Assembly (NCBI RefSeq): GCF_003259315.1
Contig: NZ_QLLT01000015.1
Location: 62,001-126,000, forward strand
Reading direction: 5' to 3'
DNA from: Kitasatospora sp. SolWspMP-SS2h
GTDB taxonomy: Bacteria; Actinomycetota; Actinomycetes; Streptomycetales; Streptomycetaceae
DNA: 64,000 nucleotides
The translations under genes were made by a program, and so were the position numbers. The notes under the pieces are model-generated. The model worked only from the letters and a program-made list of their open reading frames with translations. It was not told the origin of the DNA and did no database searches. How positions within the stretch are numbered: position 1 is the first letter of the stretch; every line of letters starts with the position of its first letter. This document shows, one piece after another, positions 7,296-18,181 of this stretch.

Positions 7296-8453
7296 TCAGC
7301 CGCGCGGCCGGAACCGCGCCCGCTCCGGCCCGCCCGTGGGGGCGGGGGCGGGTATGGCGGCGGGGGCGGGCGCGGCAACGGCGACGGGGGCGGGCCCGGC
7401 GGCGGGACCGGGCACCGTCGCGGGCCGCGGGTAGCGGGCGTCCAGGGCCGACCGGTCGCCGCCGGTGGCGGCGGCCGTGCCGGCGGTGACGAGGTCGTCG
7501 GCGACCTGGAGGACCACCGCGCGGCCCTCCACCAGGGCGCACCAGTCGGCGGGCAGGCCGGACCGCCCGTGCAGGGCGCCGACCAGGTTGCCGCAGACCG
7601 CGCCGGTGGAGTCGCTGTCGCCGGAGTGGTTGACCGACAGCACCAGGGCGGTGCGGGCGTCCGGCCCGGCCAGGGCCGCGTACACGGCCACGGCCAGGCA
7701 CTCCTCGGCGATCCAGCCCAGCCCGACCCGCTCCACGGCCTCCGCCGTGCCCGGGCCCTCCGCGGCGATCCGGACGGCCCGGCGCAGCGCGTCGCCGGTC
7801 TCCGCGCCCAGCCGGTGCGCGTCCAGCCGGGCGAGCACCGCGTCCACGGCCGGGCGCAGCGGCGTCCCGGCGGCGACCCGGTCGACCAGGGCCGCGAACG
7901 CGCCCGCCGCGAGGTAGCCGGTGGGGTGGCCGTGGGTCAGCTGCGCGGCCACCGCGGCCTGCCGGAACGCCTCCTCCGGGCCCAGCCCGAGCAGCCCGAA
8001 CGGGGCCGAGCGCATCACCGCCCCGCAGCCCTTGGAGCCCGGGTTGACCGGGCCGTCCTGGCCGAACGGGGCGGCCGGCCGGTAGGCGGCGGCCACCCCG
8101 GTGGTGCAGGCGTTGCCCGGGGCCCGGGAGGCGTACAGGAAGTCCTGGGCGGCCAGCCAGCCGTCGGGGTCGCGCCCCGGCCCGGGCAGCCGCTGGGTGA
8201 GGAACCAGCGCCGGTACGCGGCGTGCAGGTCCTCCGGGCGGCCGCCGCGCAGCAGGCCCTCCGCGGTGAACAGGGTCAGCTGGGTGTCGTCGGTGACCTG
8301 CCCGCCGAGCCCGGCGTCCGCCAGGTCGGTCAGGCCGTCCGGCCCGAACCGCTCCCGGATCCGCTCCAGCCGCTGGAACTCGATCGGCCAGCCCAGGGCG
8401 TCGCCCAGCGCGCCCCCGAGCAGCGCGCCGCGCACCCGGTCGGTGAAATCCAT
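7296..8453 (-). CDS. ADP-ribosylglycohydrolase family protein (ARH/DraG), copy 2
   Basis: A 385-residue ARH-fold protein encoded on the opposite strand to copy 1. It has G-D-A-L-G-W-P near the N-terminus, T-D-D-T at 54-57, an S-K-G-C-G segment and the S-G-D-S-D-S metal motif, so it should be catalytically competent. It is clearly diverged from copy 1: the motifs are shared but little of the sequence between them. It ends in a low-complexity Ala/Pro tail of about 35 residues. The upstream DUF2786 gene is transcribed the same way with a 34-nt gap, suggesting an operon. Its substrate is unknown. Confidence 0.9.
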   Translation of the reverse strand: MDFTDRVRGALLGGALGDALGWPIEFQRLERIRERFGPDGLTDLADAGLGGQVTDDTQLTLFTAEGLLRGGRPEDLHAAYRRWFLTQRLPGPGRDPDGWLAAQDFLYASRAPGNACTTGVAAAYRPAAPFGQDGPVNPGSKGCGAVMRSAPFGLLGLGPEEAFRQAAVAAQLTHGHPTGYLAAGAFAALVDRVAAGTPLRPAVDAVLARLDAHRLGAETGDALRRAVRIAAEGPGTAEAVERVGLGWIAEECLAVAVYAALAGPDARTALVLSVNHSGDSDSTGAVCGNLVGALHGRSGLPADWCALVEGRAVVLQVADDLVTAGTAAATGGDRSALDARYPRPATVPGPAAGPAPVAVAAPAPAAIPAPAPTGGPERARFRPRG

Positions 8454-8487
8454 CGGTCCTCCCCCGCCACGGGGTGCCGCCGGCCGG

Positions 8488-9804
8488 TCAGCGCGCGATG
8501 CGCCCCGAACCGCGGTGCAGGGAAGCCCGGTCGGCGGCGGCCCGGCCCTCGACCCAGCCCTCGCCGTCGCTCACCCGCACCCGCTGCGACACCAGTTTGG
8601 GGAACATCTTGCCCACCGCGTCGTCGACGGCCTCCGCCCGGGCCGCCAGTACCGGCAGCAGGCCGCCGTCCGGGACGGCCGGCAGCGGCGCGCGGTCCGG
8701 GTCGGCGCCGTCCGGGTGCCCGGCCGCGCCCCCGGCCGTGCGCCCGGCCGCGACGTCCTCGCCGGCCTGCGCGGTGGCCCGCTCGGTGGCCTCGGCCAGC
8801 CGCTCCCGGATCCGGGCCGCGTACGCCACCAGGAAGGACTGCCGGAACGCCTTGGTCCGGGCCGCGCCGTCCCTGTGCTTGCGGCTGCCCGCCCGGTGCA
8901 TCGCCGCCGTCGCCTGCACCAGCAGCGAGGTGTACAGCAGCTCCACCGCGTCCAGGTCGGCGTCGAAGCCGACCACCGTGCAGAACCCGAACTCCTTCGC
9001 CCACACCACCCGGCACCGGTTCGCCGCCGCCACCGCGTCCAGCAGCATCGTCTTGGGGCCCTCGTACGGGTTGTCCACCCCGATCCGGACCGCCGCCGGG
9101 TCGTCCGCCGACCGGCCGCCGCCCGCCGCCAGCAGCGCCTCGTCGATCGAGTGGCGGGCCATCAGCTCCTGCGCCTTCGCGGTCAGCGCCTCCGCCTCGT
9201 CCGGGAACCCGGTCGACTCGGCCTTCGCCAGCAGCGCCCGGATCCGCCCCAGCATCCGCGGCTCGTCCGCGCGCGGCGCGCCCGCCCGCGGGGCCGACCG
9301 CCCGGGCCCCGGACCCACCGGCTGCACCGGCGGCAGCAGCGCCCAGGCCCGCAGCAGCTCCAGCGCCGCCGTCGCCAGCGCGAACCGGTCCAGCCGGTGC
9401 CGGGCCGCGAACTCCGGCAGGTACGCCTCGTCGGACGGCCACCACGGGTGGGCGTCCAGCTCCCGCAACTGCTCGCGCCAGCGCCGGTCCAGCGCCGCCG
9501 CCGGGTGCCGCCGGCCCTCCGCCGCGATCAGGTCCACCGCCAGCGCGACCTGCACCGGGCCCAGCTCCCGCCGCGCCACCCGCACCAGGTCGGCCGGCTG
9601 CCACCCGGCCGCCCAGCAGCGGCCCACCGCCCGCTCGGCGGCCCCCAGCAGCGCCCGGCTCACCCCCGGCCACCGCTCCGCCGACGCCGCCAGCAGCGAC
9701 GCCGCCCCGTCCACCACGTACTCCAGCCCCCCGGCCGACGCCCCCGCCACCCGGGCCACCGCCTCCGCCACCAGCTCGTCCACGGGCTGATCGGTGCTGG
9801 CCAC
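8488..9804 (-). CDS. DUF2786 domain protein
   Basis: A 438-residue protein of unknown function. The N-terminal ~160 residues are helical and Ala/Arg rich. A short DUF2786-like segment follows (about 184-225, beginning R-I-R-A-L-L-A-K-A-E-S-T and ending in a M-A-R-H-S-I-D-E helix). A C-terminal domain (about 240-340) has the W-A-K-E-F-G-F-C style often found fused to DUF2786. It starts at GTG 9804 with AGGAA about 5 nt upstream. It probably shares a message with ARH copy 2. No enzymatic residues can be assigned. Confidence 0.75.
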   Translation of the reverse strand: MASTDQPVDELVAEAVARVAGASAGGLEYVVDGAASLLAASAERWPGVSRALLGAAERAVGRCWAAGWQPADLVRVARRELGPVQVALAVDLIAAEGRRHPAAALDRRWREQLRELDAHPWWPSDEAYLPEFAARHRLDRFALATAALELLRAWALLPPVQPVGPGPGRSAPRAGAPRADEPRMLGRIRALLAKAESTGFPDEAEALTAKAQELMARHSIDEALLAAGGGRSADDPAAVRIGVDNPYEGPKTMLLDAVAAANRCRVVWAKEFGFCTVVGFDADLDAVELLYTSLLVQATAAMHRAGSRKHRDGAARTKAFRQSFLVAYAARIRERLAEATERATAQAGEDVAAGRTAGGAAGHPDGADPDRAPLPAVPDGGLLPVLAARAEAVDDAVGKMFPKLVSQRVRVSDGEGWVEGRAAADRASLHRGSGRIAR

Positions 9805-9917
9805 GGCGGTTCCTGCTTCCTACGAGGGGGCGGGGGAGGGGGAGGGGGACGCCCTCCATGATGCCGGAGCCGATGCCGCAGCCGATGCCGCAGCCGATGC
9901 CGCGGCCCGGCGGGCCG

Positions 9918-11558
9918 TCACCGCTCGATCACCCGGGCGAGGATCTCCGGCGCCCGCTCCACCAGCCGCCCCGAGGCCAGCCGGACGCCCAGCAGGGCCA
10001 GGCCCGCCCCGTACAGCACGCCCACCGGCAGCACCGGCCAGGCCGGGTGGTGGCCGTGCAGCAGGAGGGCGAGCAGCGTGCCGAGCGGCAGGCAGAGCAC
10101 CGCCACGCCGACCATCGAGCCGAAGGCGTTGAGCAGCACCGCGCCGTTCTGGCCGGGCGCCGCGTTGCGCATCGGGTTGCCGTCGGCGGGCAGCGCGTAC
10201 GGGGCGCGGACGCTGATCACGCAGCCCAGGCCGATCGCGGTGCCGAGCACGGCCAGCGCCAGCCCGAGCGCCGGGGCCAGGCCGCGCCAGTCGCCGGTGA
10301 GGGCGGCCACCGGCGGACCGAACAGCAGCAGCACCGGCACCGCGTACGCCAGGACCGCCAGCGCCCGGCCGCGCAGCTCGTCCCGGGCGTCCCGCCGGGT
10401 GGCGAGGGTGGCGGCGATCATCCAGAAGCCGGAGCCGTCCGCGCCGAACAGGTTGCCGGCCTGCAGGCCGAGCATCAGCCCGCCGATCGCGATCACGTAC
10501 ACCGAGCCCCAGCCCTGCACCACCGACAGGACCGAGAAGACCGCCGTCATCCCGATGCCGGTGAACACCGCGGCCTTCGCCCGCGGCTCCCGCCAGGCGT
10601 ACCGCAGCTGCCGCTGGGCGACCGCGCCGACCCGGCCGGGGGGCAGCAGCCGCCACCGGCCCGCCGTCCGGGCCGAGGCGGCGGGCGAGCGCTCCAGCAG
10701 GGTCGAGGAGTCGCCGCTGACCATCAGCTCCCGCAGGCTCCGCAGCCACCAGCGCAGCAGCCCGGCCAGCAGGGCCGCGGTCAGCAGCAGCTGCCCGGCC
10801 GCGACCGGGTAGGCGCCCTCCCCGGCCGAGCGCACCGCGTCGACCGCCGCGACCGGCGGGAGCCACCGCACCACCGAGGCGTACGGGTGCAGCACCGACA
10901 GGTCGACGCCCGGGCCGGAGCCATTCAGCGAGCTCTGCAGGGCGAGGTTGCCGCCCTGCGCCAGCACCGCGAACAGCAGGCCGCCGAAGACGGCGAAGTC
11001 CTTGCCGCGCCGGCTGGACAGCATCCGGGCGTTGGCCGCCCCGACCGCCCGGATCAGCGCGACCAGCACCAGCAGGGTCAGCGGCACCGCGAGCACCGCC
11101 ACCGCCGCCGAGGCCGCGCCCCGCCCGGCCGCCGCCGCGGCGCCGGCCAGCAGCAGCAGGCTGACCAGCGGCCCCGGCCCGACCAGGCCGCCCAGCAGGG
11201 TGCCGCGCAGCAGCACGGCCGGCCGCAGCGGCAGCATGGTCAGCCGGGTCGGGTCGGCGCTCTCGTCGCTGGAGAAGAAGAAGAGCGGCATCGCCGCCCA
11301 GGACGCCGTCAGCCCGGCGACCAGCACCGCGGCCGCGTCGGCCGCCCCCGCCCGGCCGTGCAGCACGGCCAGCCCGGCGGCGCCGCCCAGCCCGAACAGC
11401 AGCCCGACGACCAGGCCGAGGACGTACCCGGCGGCCAGCCCGGGCGTGCGCCGCAGCCCGTTGCGCAGCAGCCGGAGCTTGAGCCCGACGAGGGCCCGGA
11501 CGGCGGCGCGGTCCCCGGCGGTGGTGGCGGCGGTGGCGGCGGTGGCGTCGGCGCTCAC
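9918..11558 (-). CDS. ABC transporter permease
   Basis: A 546-residue integral membrane protein with about twelve hydrophobic segments in two halves, separated by a hydrophilic stretch around residues 280-320. This is typical of large ABC-2-like exporter permeases in actinomycetes. The GTG start overlaps the stop of the ATPase gene by 3 nt (GTGA), so the two are translationally coupled. The N-terminal Ala/Thr-rich run (T-A-A-T-A-A) is low complexity. Together they should form an exporter; the cargo is unknown. Confidence 0.85.
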   Translation of the reverse strand: MSADATAATAATTAGDRAAVRALVGLKLRLLRNGLRRTPGLAAGYVLGLVVGLLFGLGGAAGLAVLHGRAGAADAAAVLVAGLTASWAAMPLFFFSSDESADPTRLTMLPLRPAVLLRGTLLGGLVGPGPLVSLLLLAGAAAAAGRGAASAAVAVLAVPLTLLVLVALIRAVGAANARMLSSRRGKDFAVFGGLLFAVLAQGGNLALQSSLNGSGPGVDLSVLHPYASVVRWLPPVAAVDAVRSAGEGAYPVAAGQLLLTAALLAGLLRWWLRSLRELMVSGDSSTLLERSPAASARTAGRWRLLPPGRVGAVAQRQLRYAWREPRAKAAVFTGIGMTAVFSVLSVVQGWGSVYVIAIGGLMLGLQAGNLFGADGSGFWMIAATLATRRDARDELRGRALAVLAYAVPVLLLFGPPVAALTGDWRGLAPALGLALAVLGTAIGLGCVISVRAPYALPADGNPMRNAAPGQNGAVLLNAFGSMVGVAVLCLPLGTLLALLLHGHHPAWPVLPVGVLYGAGLALLGVRLASGRLVERAPEILARVIER

Positions 11559-12334
11559 CGGTGGCCCCCGCCCAGCCAGTCGAGCGCCGGCCCGTCGTCC
11601 TCGCGGACGCCGACCAGCCCGAGGAACGCCTGGTGCAGCGACGTCCCGCCGCGCACCACGTCCAGCGGCCCGGCGGCGACCACCCGCCCGGCGTTCACCA
11701 CCGCGACCCAGTCGCACAGCGACTCGACCAGCTCCATCACGTGGCTGGAGAACACCACCGTCGACCCGGAGACGGCGTACCGGGTGAGCACGCCGCGGAT
11801 GGTCTGCGCGGAGACCGGGTCGACGCCCTCGAACGGCTCGTCCAGGAACAGCACGTCCGGGTTGTGCAGCAGCGCGGCGGCCAGGCCGATCTTCTTGCGC
11901 ATGCCGGTGGAGTAGTCGGCCACCAGCTTGTCGGCGGCGCCGGTCAGGTCGAGCACCGCCAGCAGCTCCTCGGCCCGCCGGTCGGTCTCCGGGCCGTCCA
12001 GCCCGCGCAGCCGGCCGTTGAACCGCAGCAGCTCGCGCCCGCTGAGCCGCTCGAACATCCGCAGCCCCTCCGGCAGGATGCCGATCCGGGCCTTCACCGC
12101 GACCGGGTCCCGCCACACGTCCGCGCCGTGCACCAGCACCGTGCCCCGGTCGGGCCGCAGCAGCCCGGTGACCATCGACAGCGTGGTGGTCTTGCCGGCC
12201 CCGTTCGGGCCGACCAGGCCGATGAAGGACCCGGCGGGCAGGTCGAGGCTCAGCCCGGCGACGGCGGTCTGGGCGCCGAAGCGCTTCCACAGGTCGCGGA
12301 TCGAGACGGCGGGCGGCGGGGTGGTCGCCTCCAT
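11555..12334 (-). CDS. ABC transporter ATP-binding protein
   Basis: A 259-residue ABC ATPase with Walker A G-P-N-G-A-G-K-T-T (42-50), a variant signature Y-S-T-G-M (141-145) and Walker B L-F-L-D-E-P (162-167). The drug-exporter or CcmA-like Y-S-x-G-M form fits export rather than uptake. The start is ATG 12334, with AGGAGG 9 nt upstream. It is the first gene of a two-gene operon with the overlapping permease. A plus-strand terminator-shaped hairpin lies in its leader region. Confidence 0.93.
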   Translation of the reverse strand: MEATTPPPAVSIRDLWKRFGAQTAVAGLSLDLPAGSFIGLVGPNGAGKTTTLSMVTGLLRPDRGTVLVHGADVWRDPVAVKARIGILPEGLRMFERLSGRELLRFNGRLRGLDGPETDRRAEELLAVLDLTGAADKLVADYSTGMRKKIGLAAALLHNPDVLFLDEPFEGVDPVSAQTIRGVLTRYAVSGSTVVFSSHVMELVESLCDWVAVVNAGRVVAAGPLDVVRGGTSLHQAFLGLVGVREDDGPALDWLGGGHR

Positions 12335-12360
12335 GGCGGGTGGCCTCCTGGTCGAGGTCG

Positions 12361-12396
12361 GTCCGGACGGGTCCTGCGGTCCGGACGGATTTTTTT
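12361..12396 (+). terminator. Terminator-like hairpin with T7 tract, antisense to the ABC leader
   Basis: Two copies of the self-complementary octamer GTCCGGAC (12361-12368, 12379-12386) form an 8-bp stem with a 10-nt loop, followed by GGA and seven T residues (12390-12396). It has the canonical intrinsic-terminator form on the plus strand, yet no plus-strand gene precedes it. Confidence 0.55.
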
Positions 12397-12604
12397 CCGA
12401 CGCGTTCCGGCCGGGCACCCGGCCGGGCGGGGCGACGGCCGGGGGCGGGCCTGACGTGACCCTACGGCCGTTCCCCCACCCGCACATCCCCCGTTCGGCG
12501 GTACGCCGTCCCTTCTCCCGCCGGGACCGGCAACTACCCGGGCCCTCCGTTCGTCCTGCATGCTGGGAGCGCACGCGCAGCACGGGGAACGGGAGGAGGC
12601 CGCG

Positions 12605-13156
12605 GTGGCAGGTCAGTGGGGGTCGCCGGCGCCGTACGGGCAGCAGCCCTGGCAGCCGGCGCCGACGCCGCAGTCCGCGATGCGGGCCGCCAACTCCGAC
12701 CGGGAACGCACCATCGACGTGCTGAAGGCCGCCTTCTCCGAGGGCCGGCTGACCGCCGCCGAGTACGAGCACCGGATGTCCGCGGCCCACCAGGCCGCCA
12801 CCTACGGGCAGTTGGCCTCGCTGGTGGCCGACCTGCCGTCCGGGCCGATGGTGCAGCCCTTCGGCGCGCCCGTCCCGGTGGTGCCGCCGACCTTCATGCC
12901 CGCCTACCTGCCGCCGCCCTCGCGTCCCGTCCGCAACAACGGCCTGGCGGTGGCCTCCGCGACGCTCGGCTGCCTGACCGTGCTCACCTTCGGCGTCACC
13001 GGGCTGCCCGCCGTGATCACCGGCCACATGGCCCGCAACCGGATGCGCGTCACCCGCGAGGACGGCGACGGCCTGGCGGTGCTCGGCCTGGTCCTGGGCT
13101 GGCTGTCGGTGGCCGGCTGGGTGCTCTTCCTCCTGCTGGCCCTCGCCTCGGCCTGA
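12605..13156 (+). CDS. DUF1707 / DUF4190 membrane protein
   Basis: A 183-residue protein. A Gln/Pro-rich N-terminus leads into a DUF1707 module (about 25-78) with the typical D-R-E-R-T...G-R-L-T-x-x-E-Y-E-x-R pattern. A Pro-rich linker is followed by a DUF4190-like pair of hydrophobic segments flanking a short R-x-R loop. GTG 12605 is preceded by GGGAGGAGG. Such proteins are common in streptomycetes and lack a defined biochemical role. It is a single gene, closed by a hairpin, just before the str operon promoter. Confidence 0.85.
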   Translation: MAGQWGSPAPYGQQPWQPAPTPQSAMRAANSDRERTIDVLKAAFSEGRLTAAEYEHRMSAAHQAATYGQLASLVADLPSGPMVQPFGAPVPVVPPTFMPAYLPPPSRPVRNNGLAVASATLGCLTVLTFGVTGLPAVITGHMARNRMRVTREDGDGLAVLGLVLGWLSVAGWVLFLLLALASA

Positions 13157-13171
13157 GCCGGGGCCGCCCGG

Positions 13172-13197
13172 CGCGGGCCCGGCCTCGCGGGCCCGCG
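13172..13197 (+). terminator. Hairpin terminator after the DUF1707 gene
   Basis: A perfect 10-bp GC stem (13172-13181 with 13188-13197) and a 6-nt loop, 15 nt after the stop codon. A third copy of the arm sequence near 13217-13229 could form an alternative pairing. Confidence 0.65.
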
Positions 13198-13252
13198 GCC
13201 TGTTCCCGTACCAGGTCCGCGGGCCCGCGCAACCGGGCGCACTCCATTTGTT

Positions 13253-13281
13253 TTGACCACCGCCTGTGCGCTAGGTACGCT
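13253..13281 (+). promoter_or_regulatory. Vegetative (HrdB-type) promoter of the str operon
   Basis: TTGACC at 13253-13258, a 17-bp spacer, and TACGCT at 13276-13281. This closely fits the streptomycete vegetative consensus (TTGAC-N17/18-TAnnnT). The predicted transcript start is near 13288. Confidence 0.75.
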
Positions 13282-13509
13282 CTGACCTTGTGCCTGGGGT
13301 GTGCCCGGGTCCTTGTGCGTGCCAGCAGATCGGCCGCCGCAGCGGAGACTCCACCCGCTCGGTGTGCGCCGTAGCCGCAGCGCAGCTCATGGGATTCCGC
13401 GATTCTTCCCCCGAAGAAGGCCAACACACCCGACCGCGTGGGTCGGAGGGTGCGGGCCATACCGCAGGTTAGTTCCACCAAGCCTTGGCACACAGAAAAC
13501 GGAGAAACG

Positions 13510-13881
13510 GTGCCTACGATCCAGCAGCTGGTCCGAAAGGGCCGGCAGGACAAGGTCGAGAAGAACAAGACGCCCGCACTGAAGGGTTCGCCCCAGCGCC
13601 GCGGCGTCTGCACGCGTGTGTACACGACCACCCCGAAGAAGCCGAACTCGGCTCTCCGCAAGGTCGCCCGTGTGCGCCTCACCAGCGGGATCGAGGTCAC
13701 CGCTTACATTCCGGGCGAGGGCCACAACCTGCAGGAGCACTCCATCGTGCTGGTCCGCGGTGGCCGTGTGAAGGACCTTCCTGGTGTCCGCTACAAGATC
13801 ATCCGCGGCTCGCTCGACACCCAGGGTGTCAAGAACCGCAAGCAGGCTCGCAGCCGCTACGGCGCCAAGAAGGAGAAGTAA
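13510..13881 (+). CDS. rpsL: 30S ribosomal protein S12
   Basis: A 123-residue S12 of the decoding centre, first gene of the str operon. The conserved [10 protein letters not shown] loop is present. Lys43 and Lys88, the classic streptomycin-resistance positions, are both wild type, so no S12-based resistance is predicted. GTG 13510 follows GGAGAAAC. The stop is 2 nt before rpsG. Confidence 0.99.
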   Translation: MPTIQQLVRKGRQDKVEKNKTPALKGSPQRRGVCTRVYTTTPKKPNSALRKVARVRLTSGIEVTAYIPGEGHNLQEHSIVLVRGGRVKDLPGVRYKIIRGSLDTQGVKNRKQARSRYGAKKEK

Positions 13882-13883
13882 GA

Positions 13884-14354
13884 ATGCCTCGTAAGGGCCC
13901 CGCCCCGAAGCGCCCGGTCATCATCGACCCGGTCTACGGCTCCCCGCTGGTGACCTCGCTGGTCAACAAGATCCTGCTGCACGGCAAGCGCTCCACCGCC
14001 GAGCGGATCGTCTACGGCGCCCTCGAGGGCGTCCGCGAGAAGACCGGCGCCGACCCGGTGGTCGCGCTCAAGCGCGCCCTGGAGAACGTCAAGCCGACCC
14101 TCGAGGTCAAGTCCCGCCGCGTCGGCGGCGCCACCTACCAGGTGCCGGTCGAGGTCCGTCCGGGCCGCGCCAACACCCTGGCGCTGCGCTGGCTGGTCGG
14201 CTACTCCCGCGCCCGCCGCGAGAAGACCATGACCGAGCGCCTGCTCAACGAGATCCTCGACGCCAGCAACGGTCTGGGCGCCTCCGTGAAGCGCCGCGAG
14301 GACACCCACAAGATGGCCGAGTCGAACAAGGCCTTCGCGCACTACCGCTGGTAG
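13884..14354 (+). CDS. rpsG: 30S ribosomal protein S7
   Basis: A 156-residue S7, the primary binder of the 16S rRNA 3' domain at the exit site. The N-terminal M-P-R-K-G-P-A and the R[12 protein letters not shown] segment are standard. ATG 13884 lies 2 nt after the rpsL stop, with GGAG of the rpsL end as its ribosome-binding site. Length is normal and it ends A-H-Y-R-W. Confidence 0.99.
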   Translation: MPRKGPAPKRPVIIDPVYGSPLVTSLVNKILLHGKRSTAERIVYGALEGVREKTGADPVVALKRALENVKPTLEVKSRRVGGATYQVPVEVRPGRANTLALRWLVGYSRARREKTMTERLLNEILDASNGLGASVKRREDTHKMAESNKAFAHYRW

Positions 14355-14393
14355 TCCGAACCCCGTCACTAGACAGAGAGAGAACGAGCCACC

Positions 14394-16499
<2,106 letters not shown>

Positions 16500-16704
16500 C
16501 GTCCCGGTAATCGGGATGATTCAGACCCTTTAGGCTAGAAGGAGGGCACCCGGACGCTTGCCCGTCCGGGTTCCGCCCGGGAGCCCTCCGGCACCCCCAC
16601 CCGCGGGACGGCAATGGGGCGCGACACCAGCGCCCCGTTCCAACAACCCGATCCAGACCAACTGACGTCGTACGGCGTACAGAACTGTCCTCAGGAGGAC
16701 TGCA
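16500..16704 (+). promoter_or_regulatory. fusA-tuf intergenic region with possible tuf promoter and leader hairpin
   Basis: This 205-nt gap contains TAGGCT at 16531-16536, a plausible -10 box with only a poor -35 match. Downstream is an 8-bp stem (16549-16556 with 16563-16570) and further GC-rich pairing. Streptomycete tuf genes are known to have an extra promoter in this gap, which fits. The site itself is inferred. Confidence 0.4.
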
Positions 16705-17898
<1,194 letters not shown>

Positions 17899-17925
17899 TT
17901 GTCGATCCGACCTCCGGTCAACCGC

Positions 17926-17967
17926 GAGGGCCCGGCCCCGTCCCGCAAGGGAGGGGGCCGGGCCCTC
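17926..17967 (+). terminator. str operon terminator
   Basis: A 14-bp perfect outer stem (17926-17939 with 17954-17967) and an inner CCC/GGG pairing around a GCAA loop, 27 nt after the tuf stop. Confidence 0.85.
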
Positions 17968-18103
17968 CGGCGTTCCCGGGGAGGGTGTTGGCGCCCAGTC
18001 CCTTCCGCTCTCGTCCTGCGCCCCTCACCACCCGTCTCGCGCCCTCCGCGCCCGGCCGGTCGGCGCCCCTGTCCGCGCTCCCGGTCCGGCGGGCGGGGAC
18101 AGC

Positions 18104-18143
18104 AGAGTGCCCCGCCGGGCCGGTGGGCTCGACGGGGCACTCT
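18104..18143 (-). terminator. Terminator of the minus-strand glycan unit
   Basis: An 11-bp perfect stem (18104-18114 with 18133-18143) and an 18-nt loop, 38 nt beyond the acyltransferase stop. It separates this unit from the convergent tuf transcript. Between it and the tuf terminator (17968-18103) I see nothing further. Confidence 0.65.
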
Positions 18144-18181
18144 GGGAGGGGAAGTGGCCGGGGGCGGGACCCCCGACGGGT

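Larger units (their letters stand above)
13157..13509 (+). other. Intergenic region and str operon leader
   Basis: This 353-nt gap holds the hairpin at 13172-13197, the str operon promoter at 13253-13281 and then an untranslated leader of about 220 nt before rpsL. No small open frame with a convincing ribosome-binding site is seen in the leader. Confidence 0.6.

Noticed and set aside
4214-7378. A 1,054-codon open frame on the minus strand
   Set aside because: It runs antisense to the sirtuin, P450 and ARH genes, has Gly/Ala/Arg/Gln-biased composition with no domains, and arises from GC-rich codon bias.
7221-11915. A 1,564-codon plus-strand open frame
   Set aside because: It is antisense to ARH copy 2, DUF2786 and ABC genes, which have clear motifs; the frame is low-complexity Pro/Arg/Ala.
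13288-13509. Small leader peptide gene in the str operon leader
   Set aside because: Short frames exist but none has a ribosome-binding site, and codon use is not gene-like.
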